A stretch of DNA of 64,000 nt, from the NCBI GenBank assembly GCA_020632755.1, contig JACKEY010000016.1, positions 1 through 64,000 on the forward strand. Direction: 5' to 3'. The notes beneath the pieces are model-generated. The model saw only the letters and a list, made by a program, of their open reading frames with translations, was not told where the DNA came from and did not search any database. The number at the start of each line of letters is the position of its first letter. Position 1 is the stretch's first letter. Origin of the DNA: Alphaproteobacteria bacterium. Its GTDB lineage: Bacteria > Myxococcota_A > UBA796 > UBA2385. Made by a program: the position numbers and the translations under genes. Of the stretch, positions 16,278-24,983 are shown in pieces.

Positions 16278-18827
16278 CTACTCCTCGTCGCCGTCGTCGG
16301 GGGGATCCTCGACATCGACGACTTCGGGCTCCTCGCCCACCGGGACCTCGGCGTCTTCGTCCGCGTCGGCTTCGGCTTCGGGGATGCGCGTCATGCTGAC
16401 GATGCGTTCGTCGTCCTCGACCCGCATCAGCGTGACGCCCTTGGTGTTGCGGCCGCTGGTCCGGATGTTGGTCACCGGGATCTTGATGACCCGGCCGGTG
16501 TCGGTGATCAGCATGACCCGGTCGCCGTCCGCGACCTGGACCGAGCCGACCACCTGGCCGTTCCGCTCGTCGACCACGATGTTGATGATGCCGGAGCCAC
16601 CCCGGTTCTGGAGCCGGTACTCCGACAGGCTGCTGCGCTTGCCGTAGCCGTTCTCGGTCACGGTCAGCAGCAGCAGCTCGTCGTCGGTCTCGAGCACGCG
16701 CATGCTGGCGATGGCGTCGTCCTCGACCAGCTTGATGCCGCGCACGCCGCGGGCGATCCGGCCCATGTGGCGCACGTCGGCGCCCGGGAACCGGATGCTC
16801 TTGCCCGAGCAGGTCGCGATGAACACCTGCTGGTCGGGGCTGGCTTCCACGACCGTGAGCAGCTCGTCGCCTTCGGCGCAGTCGTAGGACCGCAGGCCGT
16901 TGCTGCGCAGGTTCTTGTAGTCCGACAGCCGGGTCCGCTTGACCAGGCCCTGGCGGCTGCAGAACACCAGATCGAGGTCGTCGGTGTACTCGTCGATGCT
17001 GAGCACGGACGCGATGCTGTCGCCGGCTTCGATGGACACCAGGTTGACCAGCGGCGTGCCGCGGGCCGCGCGGCCGGTCTTGGGGACCTGCCAGACGGGC
17101 ACGCCGAACATCCAGCCCTGGGTCGTGAACACCAGCAGGGTGCTGTGCGTGTTCGCGATGAAGATGTCCTGGATGGAGTCTTCGTCGCGGGTGTTCATGC
17201 CCTTCTTGCCGAAGCCGCCGCGGCGCTGCTCGGCGTATTCTTCCTGGCTGGTCCGCTTGATGTAGCCGTTGACCGACAGCGTGATGACCGCGTCTTCGGG
17301 CGCGATCAGGTCTTCGATCGACATCTCGCCGCTGTCTTCGGTGATCCGGGTGCGGCGGTCGTCGGCGAACCGGTCCTTCACTTCCTGGAGCTCGGCCTTG
17401 ATGACGCCCATCAGCTCGGACTCGGAGCCCAGGATCTCGCGGTAGCGCGCGATGCGGGTCAACAGCTCGGCCTGTTCGTCCAGCAGCTTCTGGCGCGACA
17501 TGCCGGTCAGGCGGCGCAGCTGCATCTCGAGGATGGCGTTGGCCTGCAGGTCGCTGAACTCGAACTCGGTCATCAGGCCGGTGCGGGCTTCGTCGTCGGT
17601 GCTGCTGGCGCGGATGAGCGCGATGATCCGGTCGATGTGATCGAGGGCCTTGAGCATGCCCTCGACGATGTGCAGCCGGGCCAGCGCTTCCCGCAGGTCG
17701 AAGCGCGTGCGCCGCACGACGACGTCGCGGCGGTGCTGCACGTAGTGCTCGAGCATCTCCTTGAGGGTCAGCACCATCGGCCGGTTGTGGACGATGGCCA
17801 GCAGGATGACGCCGAAGGTGCTCTGCAGGGCCGTGTGCTTGAACAGGTGGTTGAGCACGATCTCGGGCAGCACGTCGCGGCGCAGCTCGACCACGACGCG
17901 CATGCCGGTGCGGTCGGACTCGTCGCGCAGGGCGGTGATGCCGTCGATCTTCTTCGCCTTGACCAGGTTGGCGATCTGTTCGACCAGGCGCGCCTTGTTG
18001 ACCTGGAAGGGCAGCTCGTCGATGACGATCCGGGTCTTGCTGTTCTCCATGTCCTCGAAGAACGCGTTGCCCCGGACGATGACGCGGCCGCGACCGGCGC
18101 TGTAGGCCTCGTAGATGCCCTTGCGGCCGTAGATGGTGCCGGCGGTCGGGAAGTCGGGGCCCGGCACGTGCTTCATCAGGCCGTCGACGTCGATCTCGGG
18201 GTCGTCGATGAGCGCGAGGGTGGCGTCGATGATCTCGCCCAGGTTGTGGGGCGGGATCTTGGTCGCCATGCCGACCGCGATGCCGTCGCTGCCGTTGACG
18301 AGCAGGTTGGGGAAGGACGCCGGCAGGACCAGCGGTTCTTCGACCTGGCCGTCGAAGTTCGGGACGAAGTTGACGGTCTGCTTCTTGATGTCGTCGCCGA
18401 GCAGGGTCTCGGCCAGGCGCGTCATCCGGGCTTCGGTGTACCGGTAGGCGGCGGCGGGGTCGCCGTCGACCGAGCCGAAGTTGCCCTGGCCGTCGACCAA
18501 GGGGCCGCGCATGTTCCAGGGCTGGGCCAGGCGGACCAGGGCGTCGTAGACCGCGCTGTCGCCGTGGGGGTGGTACTTCTTGAGCACTTCGCCGACGACG
18601 CCGGCGCACTTGCTGTGCTTGCGGCTGCTGCGCAGACCTTCCTGCCACATCGCGAACAGGATGCGGCGGTGCACCGGCTTCAGGCCGTCGCGCACGTCGG
18701 GCAGGGCGCGGCCGATGATGACGGACATCGAGTAGTCGAGGTACGACGAGCGCATCTCGTCTTCGATGTCGATCGGCAGCAGGCTCTTGGCGAAGTCCGG
18801 GGGGGTCGGATCCGTGGGGTCGGCCAC
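16278..18827 (-). CDS. gyrA: DNA gyrase subunit A
   Basis: An 849-residue type IIA topoisomerase subunit that cuts and rejoins DNA with gyrB. The catalytic Tyr is residue 130 in YRYTEARM. The quinolone region reads YHPHGDSAVYD, keeping the usual Ser and Asp. The GyrA-box variant QRRGGFG is present, which separates it from ParC, and six beta-pinwheel blades follow. The C-terminus is strongly acidic. It lies about 10 kb from gyrB rather than adjacent to it. The 221 bases between its start and the divergent CapA gene hold both promoters but no clear hexamers. Confidence 0.97.
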   Translation of the reverse strand: MADPTDPTPPDFAKSLLPIDIEDEMRSSYLDYSMSVIIGRALPDVRDGLKPVHRRILFAMWQEGLRSSRKHSKCAGVVGEVLKKYHPHGDSAVYDALVRLAQPWNMRGPLVDGQGNFGSVDGDPAAAYRYTEARMTRLAETLLGDDIKKQTVNFVPNFDGQVEEPLVLPASFPNLLVNGSDGIAVGMATKIPPHNLGEIIDATLALIDDPEIDVDGLMKHVPGPDFPTAGTIYGRKGIYEAYSAGRGRVIVRGNAFFEDMENSKTRIVIDELPFQVNKARLVEQIANLVKAKKIDGITALRDESDRTGMRVVVELRRDVLPEIVLNHLFKHTALQSTFGVILLAIVHNRPMVLTLKEMLEHYVQHRRDVVVRRTRFDLREALARLHIVEGMLKALDHIDRIIALIRASSTDDEARTGLMTEFEFSDLQANAILEMQLRRLTGMSRQKLLDEQAELLTRIARYREILGSESELMGVIKAELQEVKDRFADDRRTRITEDSGEMSIEDLIAPEDAVITLSVNGYIKRTSQEEYAEQRRGGFGKKGMNTRDEDSIQDIFIANTHSTLLVFTTQGWMFGVPVWQVPKTGRAARGTPLVNLVSIEAGDSIASVLSIDEYTDDLDLVFCSRQGLVKRTRLSDYKNLRSNGLRSYDCAEGDELLTVVEASPDQQVFIATCSGKSIRFPGADVRHMGRIARGVRGIKLVEDDAIASMRVLETDDELLLLTVTENGYGKRSSLSEYRLQNRGGSGIINIVVDERNGQVVGSVQVADGDRVMLITDTGRVIKIPVTNIRTSGRNTKGVTLMRVEDDERIVSMTRIPEAEADADEDAEVPVGEEPEVVDVEDPPDDGDEE

Positions 18828-19049
18828 GCGGTCTCCGGGGAGGGGATCTGGCGGAGGAGGGGCGCGCGGCCGGCAGAGGGGGCCACGGCGGAGGGCGATT
18901 CCCGGGGAGGAACCGTCGTCGCCCCGGAGAGCGCGGGCGACCTCGCCCGATAACCCGCTGGCGCCCGGTCATCGAGGGGGCGGGTCGGTGGAGGGGACCG
19001 GCGGACCACCGGACGGAGTACAGGGGTCCTCCTCCGCACCGGAGCCCCC

Positions 19050-20435
19050 GTGATCCTCGCCTCCTTCGCCCTCCTCCTCGCCCTCTCCCCTGCCCGGGCC
19101 CAGGACCCCGGTCCCCTCCCCCAGCCCATGTCGCTGGCGGCGGCCGACCTGGAGACCGGCCGGGCGATGCTGGCCGAGAAGAACGCCGACGGGGCCGTGA
19201 TGGTGCTGCAGAAGTGCACCCAGCGCGACGGACCGGCCGACGTGGTGCTGGACTGCCGCTGGGAGCTCGGCTGGGCCCGGTGGCTGCAGGGCGACTGGAA
19301 GGGCGTCGTCGACGCCTGGACCCCCGTCGAGAAGGCCGATCCGGGTCGCGAGGGCCTGGACACCTACCTGTCCCAGGCGCGGGACAACCTGGGCATGCAG
19401 GCCATGCTCGAGCGGGCCCGCCAGAGCGCGCCGACGACCTTCGTGAGCAGCGCCCCCGAAGGCGCCACCCTGCGCATGCGGGCCGTCGGGGACTGCATGA
19501 TCGGCACCGACTTCCCGTCCGGCCAGCTGCCGCCCGACAACGGCGCGGGCGCCTTCGGCGACGTGGTCGCGCTGCTCCAGGACGCGGACCTGACCTTCGG
19601 CAACCTCGAAGGCCCGATCTGCGACGGCGGCGCGACCAGCAAGTGCGGCGCCGACGCGAAGCCCGGCAGCTGCTACGCCTTCCGCCAGCCGGCCGCCTAC
19701 GCCGCCCACTACAAGGCCGCCGGCTTCGACGTGATGAGCACGGCCAACAACCACGCCGGCGACTTCGGGTCCTTCTGCCGCGAGCGCACCGAGCAGCTGC
19801 TCGACGCCCAGGGCATCGCCCACAGCGGCCGGCCCGGCGACATCGCGAGCCTGGAGATCAACGGGCTCAAGGTCGCGGTGATCGGCTTCCACAGCAGCCG
19901 CAACAGCCACTACATCAACGACCACGAGACCGCGAAGGCCCTGGTCGCGGACCTGGCCAGCCGCCACGACATCGTCGTCGTCAGCTTCCACGGGGGGGCC
20001 GAAGGCAGCAAGGCCATCCACACCCCCGACGGCCCCGAGAAGTACTACGGCGAGAACCGCGGCCACCTGCGCCGGTTCACCCACGACGTCATCGACGCCG
20101 GCGCCGACCTGGTCATCGGGCACGGGCCCCACGTGCTGCGCGGCATGGAGATCTACAACGATCGGCTGATCGCCTACAGCCTGGGCAACTTCGCCACCTA
20201 CGGGCCGTTCAACACCAGCGGCTACGGCGGCGTCAGCGTCATCCTGGACGTCACGATGGACCGCCAGGGGCGGTTCGTCGCCGGCAAGCTGCTGCCGACG
20301 AAGCAGATCGGCGAGGGCGTGCCGATGCGCGACACCGAAGCCCAGGGCGTCGACCTGGTGCGGCAGCTGTCGGCCGAGGACTTCCCGAAGTGGGGGGTCG
20401 GCGTGGCGCAGGACGGGAGCCTGGGCAAGCGCTGA
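19050..20435 (+). CDS. CapA-family (poly-gamma-glutamate type) metallophosphoesterase-like exported protein
   Basis: A 461-residue protein from GTG 19050 (GGAG seven bases upstream) with a signal peptide ending ARAQ. Residues about 25-125 look like a TPR-type helical region, followed by the CapA domain. Its conserved blocks are GDCMIGTD, TFGNLEGP, STANNHAGDFG, VSFHGG(A)E and IGHGPHV...YSLGNF, the metal-binding positions of the calcineurin-like fold. CapA proteins act in capsule or poly-gamma-glutamate handling; the true substrate here is unknown. A 26-codon stretch just after the stop looks like a frameshifted C-terminal tail. Confidence 0.88.
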   Translation: MILASFALLLALSPARAQDPGPLPQPMSLAAADLETGRAMLAEKNADGAVMVLQKCTQRDGPADVVLDCRWELGWARWLQGDWKGVVDAWTPVEKADPGREGLDTYLSQARDNLGMQAMLERARQSAPTTFVSSAPEGATLRMRAVGDCMIGTDFPSGQLPPDNGAGAFGDVVALLQDADLTFGNLEGPICDGGATSKCGADAKPGSCYAFRQPAAYAAHYKAAGFDVMSTANNHAGDFGSFCRERTEQLLDAQGIAHSGRPGDIASLEINGLKVAVIGFHSSRNSHYINDHETAKALVADLASRHDIVVVSFHGGAEGSKAIHTPDGPEKYYGENRGHLRRFTHDVIDAGADLVIGHGPHVLRGMEIYNDRLIAYSLGNFATYGPFNTSGYGGVSVILDVTMDRQGRFVAGKLLPTKQIGEGVPMRDTEAQGVDLVRQLSAEDFPKWGVGVAQDGSLGKR

Positions 20436-20518
20436 GGACCGACGACGACGACGACGGCTGGACCGCCCTCTACGACGCGATCGGTCGCCAGAACATCGGG
20501 AGCCTCTACGAGTTCTGA
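20436..20518 (+). other. Coding-like tail in a shifted frame after the CapA gene
   Basis: Directly after the CapA stop, another frame reads TDDDDDGWTALYD then about 13 more residues ending LYEF and a stop. Twenty-five of 26 third positions are G or C, as in real genes here. It may be the displaced C-terminus of CapA (sequencing error, true frameshift mutation or programmed shift) or a remnant. Confidence 0.5.
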
Positions 20519-20555
20519 CCCTTGCCCCGCCTCCTCCGGTGCCTAGCGGTGGCCC

Positions 20556-20596
20556 AGGAGCGCACGCCGGCCCCCCGTGCGTGCCCGCGCGCTCCT
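20556..20596 (+). other. Long imperfect hairpin between CapA gene and htpG
   Basis: Arms AGGAGCGC and GCGCTCCT, with inner arms ACGC and GCGT and a bulge, can form a large stem. It ends 28 bases before the htpG start, so it either terminates the CapA transcript or sits in the htpG leader. There is no U-tract. No CIRCE element is seen. Confidence 0.4.
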
Positions 20597-20624
20597 CGCC
20601 CTCCCCTTGCACCGGAGTCCTCCC

Positions 20625-22547
20625 ATGAGCGAAGCCGAGACCGCCCAGACCGCCAGCCACGAGTTCCAGGCCGACGTCCGCCAGATCCTCGAGCTGGTCA
20701 CCCACAGCCTGTACAGCGACCGCGAGATCTTCCTGCGCGAGCTGGTGAGCAACGCCAGCGACGCCCTGGACCGCGCCCGGTTCGAGAAGCTCTCCGACGA
20801 CGCCCTGCGCGACGCCGAGCCCCCCGCCGACCTGCCCGCCGGCATCCGGATCACCGTGTCCGAGGCCGACCGCACCATCGTCATCGAAGACGACGGCATC
20901 GGCCTGACCGCCGAAGAAGCCGCCGATCACCTGGGCACCATCGCGAAGTCCGGCACCCGCGCCTTCCGCGAGGCGCTGGAAGCCCAGAAGGACGCCGGCG
21001 GCCACCCCGCCGACGGCTTCATCGGCCGGTTCGGCGTGGGCTTCTACAGCGCCTTCATGGTCGCTGACCGCGTCGTGGTCGACAGCCTGTCGGCCCGCCC
21101 GGGGGCCGCGCCCATCCGCTGGGAGTCCGACGGCGGCAGCGGCTACACCCTCGAGGCCGGCGACCGCGCCGCCCGCGGCACGACCATCACCCTGCACGTG
21201 CGCGACGACGCCGACGACTTCCTGGACGAAGAGCGCCTGCGCGGCATCGTGCGCAAGCACAGCGACTTCGTGCCCTGGCCCGTGTTCGTCGGCGAAGGCC
21301 GCGCCAACCAGGACCAGGCCCTGTGGCGCCGCGACCCGGCCGACGTCAGCGACGACGAGTACAAGGCGCTGTACCGGCACCTGACCGGCGACTGGCAGGA
21401 GCCCCTGGCCTGGGTCCACACCCGCGCCGAAGGCGGCGTGTCCTACGACGCGATCCTGTTCATCCCCAAGAGCCGGCCGTGGACCATGGACCGGCTGGAC
21501 TTCGAGGTCCAGCTCAAGCTCTACCAGAAGCGCGTGAAGGTCCTGGACCACGCGACGCAGCTGCTGCCGCGGCACCTGCGCTGGGTCGCCGGTGTCGTCG
21601 ACAGCCCGGACGTCGAGCTCAACATGAGCCGCGAGATGCTGCAGACGACGCCGGCCCTGACGGCCATCAAGAAGAACCTGACCAAGAAGGTGCTCGACCG
21701 GCTCAAGGATCTGTCGGTCGAACAGGCCGAGGACTACGTCCAGTTCTGGACGCAGCTCGGCCACATCCTCAAGGAAGGCATCGCGGAAGCCGCCATGGGC
21801 GGCAGCGAGAAGGACAAGAAGCGCATCGTGCCGCTGTTGCGGTTCACGACGACCAAGAGCCGGCAGTCCGCCGACGTGGTCGACCGCTGGCGCAGCCTGG
21901 CCCAGGTCAAGGCCGACATGGTCGAGGGCCAGGACGCCATCTGGTACCTGGCGGACGTCGACAAGGACCGCATCGCCAAGAGCCCCCTGCTCGAAGCCTT
22001 CAAGAAGAAGGACCAGGAGGTCCTGCTGATGGACGACCCGGTCGACGAGTGGGTCGCCATGCACGTCCCCGAGTTCGACGAGGTGCCGCTGAAGTCGGTG
22101 GCCCACGGGGATCTGGACGAGGAGGAGGAGCAGCGCGAGGAGGAAGACCCGATCGCCAAGGCCGCCAAGGACCAGGCCCGGCCGCTGGTCGGCTGGATGG
22201 AGGCGCTGCTCGGCGAGGACGTCGCCGGCGTGCGCGTCAGCAACCGGCTGGTCGACAGCCCGAGCGTGCTCGTGTCCGAGGAAGGCGCCATGTCCGCGAA
22301 CATGGAGCGCATCCTGCAGGCCGCCAACCAGGACGTGCCGACCCGCAAGCGCGTGCTCGAGGTCAACCCCGAGCACCCGATGGTCAAGACGCTCGCGCGG
22401 CTGCACGAAGACGGCAAGACCGGGCTCGAGCCCTTCGCGCGGCTGCTGCTCGACCACGCCGCGATCAGCGAGGGCAAGCTCGACGACCCCGAGGGCTTCG
22501 CGACGCGGCTGCAGGCGCTGATGGAGAAGGCGGCCAGCGCGATGTAG
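20625..22547 (+). CDS. htpG: Chaperone protein HtpG (Hsp90)
   Basis: A 640-residue cytoplasmic ATP-dependent chaperone of normal bacterial length. The N-terminal ATPase domain shows LRELVSNASDA, DDGIGL, GTIAKSGT and GRFGVGFYSAF, the Bergerat-fold motifs. The middle domain has the SRGI-like LPRHLRWVAGVVDS segment and NMSREMLQ. The ATG at 20625 has GGAG nearby. An acidic run (about residues 498-510) lies between the middle and C-terminal domains. Confidence 0.97.
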   Translation: MSEAETAQTASHEFQADVRQILELVTHSLYSDREIFLRELVSNASDALDRARFEKLSDDALRDAEPPADLPAGIRITVSEADRTIVIEDDGIGLTAEEAADHLGTIAKSGTRAFREALEAQKDAGGHPADGFIGRFGVGFYSAFMVADRVVVDSLSARPGAAPIRWESDGGSGYTLEAGDRAARGTTITLHVRDDADDFLDEERLRGIVRKHSDFVPWPVFVGEGRANQDQALWRRDPADVSDDEYKALYRHLTGDWQEPLAWVHTRAEGGVSYDAILFIPKSRPWTMDRLDFEVQLKLYQKRVKVLDHATQLLPRHLRWVAGVVDSPDVELNMSREMLQTTPALTAIKKNLTKKVLDRLKDLSVEQAEDYVQFWTQLGHILKEGIAEAAMGGSEKDKKRIVPLLRFTTTKSRQSADVVDRWRSLAQVKADMVEGQDAIWYLADVDKDRIAKSPLLEAFKKKDQEVLLMDDPVDEWVAMHVPEFDEVPLKSVAHGDLDEEEEQREEEDPIAKAAKDQARPLVGWMEALLGEDVAGVRVSNRLVDSPSVLVSEEGAMSANMERILQAANQDVPTRKRVLEVNPEHPMVKTLARLHEDGKTGLEPFARLLLDHAAISEGKLDDPEGFATRLQALMEKAASAM

Positions 22548-22606
22548 CGCTGCGCGGCCGGAGAGAACGACGCTGCCCCCCTCCGTCCCGGCCTGCGGCT
22601 GGGCCA

Positions 22607-22662
22607 CCTCCCCCCGCCCTGCGAGGGGAGGGACGAAGGTGCGCTCCCTGTCGCGCAGGGAG
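22607..22662. terminator. Two hairpins between convergent htpG and the 22680 gene
   Basis: CCTCCCC at 22607 pairs with GGGGAGG at 22625, and CTCCCTG (22644-22650) pairs perfectly with CAGGGAG (22656-22662) around TCGCG. No T-run follows on either strand. The placement suggests bidirectional termination. Confidence 0.5.
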
Positions 22663-22679
22663 GAGCCGGTGGAGGGCGG

Positions 22680-23183
22680 CTACTCGGTCGGGACCTTGCG
22701 GATCCGCCCGTGCCGCACGCTGTCGCTGCCGACCGTGTGCGCGCCGAGCACGAAGCCCAGCGACAGCTCGGTCCGCCAGCGCGGGCCGTCGGTCACCGCC
22801 CACTCGGGGCCGCCGGTGGCTTCGACCTGGAACAGCGGGGTCGGCCGGGCGCCGAAGCCGACGTGCAGGCCGGTCCACGGGCCGAGCACGTCGTCCCGCG
22901 CGGCGATGCCGGCGGTCGCCCGCCCGGACAGGAACACGCCCTGGCCCGGGTCGGGGGTCAGCCACAGCCGACCGACCAGCGACAGGCCCGTGTCCCAGGC
23001 GGCCAGGTCGGTCGCCAGGTCGCCGGCGAGCTCGATCCCGCCTTCGGGCACGGGCTCGTAGCCGACCCGCAGGCCGGGCCGGATGCCGATGTCCGCGGCG
23101 CCGACGACCGCACCGGTGGCGGCGACGGACACGGCGGGCTCGGCCCGGGCCGTGCCCACGACCAGCAGCAGCAGCGCTACCAC
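22680..23183 (-). CDS. Small exported protein, probable outer-membrane beta-barrel
   Basis: A 167-residue product from GTG 23183, overlapping the upstream gene's 3' end by seven bases. A signal peptide (ALLLLVVG...ARAEP) precedes a run of short amphipathic, Gly-rich strands such as PGLRVGYEP and LSLVGRLWLT, suggesting a small barrel. No family is recognised. It pairs with the upstream protein of similar character, so the two may act together in the outer membrane. Confidence 0.65.
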   Translation of the reverse strand: MVALLLLVVGTARAEPAVSVAATGAVVGAADIGIRPGLRVGYEPVPEGGIELAGDLATDLAAWDTGLSLVGRLWLTPDPGQGVFLSGRATAGIAARDDVLGPWTGLHVGFGARPTPLFQVEATGGPEWAVTDGPRWRTELSLGFVLGAHTVGSDSVRHGRIRKVPTE

Positions 23184-23758
23184 TGCACCACCAGCTCGGC
23201 GGTGTACTGGGGTCGCAGCAGCACCACGTCCTGGTTCTCGTACTGGTTGAAGGTCTGCAGCAGGTAGCCGCGGCCGCTCAGCCGGCCGCCGATGTTCTCC
23301 TTGCGCAGCAGCAGCTCGAGCGCGCCGGTCATCGCCGGGTTCGCCACGGTCTGGTAGCGCTCGCCCGGGGTTGTGGTCACGTCGGGGTGCGTGTCCTGGT
23401 ACCAGACGGCCGCGAAACCGAGCCGCCCCAGCACGTCCCACTGCAGTGCCTTGGGCTGGCGGTGGGGGACCCGCAGGCCCGGCGTCACGTAGATGCCGTG
23501 GCGCAGGAACAGGTAGTCCGCGCCCTGGTTGCTCACGATGCCGAGCTCTTCGGACAGGGGGACCGGGCTGCCGAAGCCGCCGACGTCCACGTAGAGCAGC
23601 CGGGTCATGCGCGAGTCCAGGCCGCCGAAGATGCCGACGTTGCCGTCGGTGTAGGCCGCACCGGCGTGGGCGCGGTTCTCCGGGTCCAGCGGGATCCGCC
23701 GCGCCTGGGCGGGCATGCACCACAGCAGTGCGATCAGAGCGAGCAGGGCGCGTGCCAT
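23177..23758 (-). CDS. Exported protein, probable outer-membrane protein
   Basis: The ATG at 23758 has GGAGG seven bases upstream; an earlier TTG at 23779 is less likely. The 193-residue protein has a signal peptide ending AQA and alternating hydrophobic/polar strands rich in Tyr, Gly and Leu. It ends in Trp (ELVVQW), as many barrels end in an aromatic residue. A TATATT hexamer just upstream could be a -10 box. No known family is recognised. Confidence 0.68.
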   Translation of the reverse strand: MARALLALIALLWCMPAQARRIPLDPENRAHAGAAYTDGNVGIFGGLDSRMTRLLYVDVGGFGSPVPLSEELGIVSNQGADYLFLRHGIYVTPGLRVPHRQPKALQWDVLGRLGFAAVWYQDTHPDVTTTPGERYQTVANPAMTGALELLLRKENIGGRLSGRGYLLQTFNQYENQDVVLLRPQYTAELVVQW

Positions 23759-23837
23759 CAGGGACCTCCGGAATCGCAATATAGTGGGGACGGATGCGGG
23801 TCGACTCCCCGATCCGTGGCGCGGGGCCGCGGGGAGT

Positions 23838-24983
23838 TCACGGCGCGCCCCCGGTCAGGAAGCCGCCCAGGCGGATCAGCGCGTCGAGGTCGTGCACCTC
23901 GCCCTCGAGCCGCGGCGCCCCCCAGATGGACTGGCTCGGCGCCATCGCCTGGCCGACGAAGGCCAGCCGGCGCTGCTCGAGGGCGGCCAGCTCCCGCAGG
24001 CGGCGGTCGGCCGCACCCAGCCGCGCCACCAGCGCGTCGGCGGTGTGGGGCGCGAGGCCGGCTTCGTGCTCGTGGGCCAGGGCGCCCAGCGCGGCCTCGG
24101 CGTCGGGGGCCACGCTGCCGACCACGGCCCGCTGGTTCACCACCACGCCCGCGCAGGGCAGGCCCCGCTGGCGCAGCTCGCCCAGGAAGAACCGTGCGGT
24201 GTCGACCGACGACGCCGTCGGCGCGCACACCACCAGGAACCGCGTGCTCGGCGCCGCGAACATCTCGACCACCGCCTCGCTGCGCTCGCGGAAGCCGTCG
24301 TACAGGTCGCGGAAGGCCTGGAAGAACTCGGACAGCTCGCCCAGGAACTCCTTGCCGAACACGTAGCCGAGCAGCCGGAAGACCACGGCGCTGGTGCCCC
24401 ACAGCAGCCGCCCGAAGCCGCGGCCTTCTTCGTAGGGCGCCAGGAACCACTTCATGATCTGCCGGTCGGTGAACCGGGCCAGCCGCCCCGGCGCGTCCAG
24501 GAAGTCGAGCGCGTTCTTGACCGGCGGCGTGTCGAGCACGACCAGGTCGTAGCGGCCGCTGTCGACGACGTCGTAGAGCTTCTCGGTCGCCATGTACTCC
24601 TGGCTGCCGGCGATGCTGTCGGCGATGGCCCGGAAGATGCGGTTGTGCAGGATGCGCTCGGCCGAAGCCGCGTCCGGCGCCACCCGCTCGATGAGCTGGC
24701 GGATGGTCGTGTGCGGGTCCAGCATCATCGCGTGCAGGCTGCCGCCGGGCTCTCCGCCGTCCGGCAGGGCCACCGGCACGGCGTCGTTGCCGAACCGCTG
24801 CAGGCCCAGGCTGTTCGCCAGCCGCCGCGCCGGGTCGATGGTCAGCACCAGCACCCGCCGCCCCCGCAGGGCGGCCTGGACGGCCAGCGACGCCGCGACG
24901 GTGGTCTTGCCCACGCCGCCGCTGCCGACGCACAGCAGCAGCCGCTGTTCGCGCAGCAGTCCGTCCAGCACCGGCTCAGCCAT
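23838..24983 (-). CDS. ArsA-family (GET3-like) ATPase, second of a tandem pair
   Basis: A 381-residue cytoplasmic P-loop ATPase with a deviant Walker A (GSGGVGKTT), the switch/A'-loop DPARRLANSLG and the switch II DTPP. These features define the ArsA/GET3 branch of SIMIBI NTPases, which dimerise and move metalloids or membrane-protein clients. Arsenite Cys ligands are not evident, so arsenic resistance is not supported. The start overlaps the upstream ATPase by eight bases. A small upstream hairpin region of 54 bases follows in the next gap. Confidence 0.85.
   Translation of the reverse strand: MAEPVLDGLLREQRLLLCVGSGGVGKTTVAASLAVQAALRGRRVLVLTIDPARRLANSLGLQRFGNDAVPVALPDGGEPGGSLHAMMLDPHTTIRQLIERVAPDAASAERILHNRIFRAIADSIAGSQEYMATEKLYDVVDSGRYDLVVLDTPPVKNALDFLDAPGRLARFTDRQIMKWFLAPYEEGRGFGRLLWGTSAVVFRLLGYVFGKEFLGELSEFFQAFRDLYDGFRERSEAVVEMFAAPSTRFLVVCAPTASSVDTARFFLGELRQRGLPCAGVVVNQRAVVGSVAPDAEAALGALAHEHEAGLAPHTADALVARLGAADRRLRELAALEQRRLAFVGQAMAPSQSIWGAPRLEGEVHDLDALIRLGGFLTGGAP

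Noticed and set aside
18969..22607. Minus-strand open frame of about 1,200 codons
   Set aside because: Antisense to the CapA gene and htpG; composition is the mirror of real codons and no domain is recognisable.
21323..24457. Plus-strand open frame of about 1,040 codons
   Set aside because: Overlaps htpG in another frame and then runs antisense to three minus-strand genes with clear motifs.
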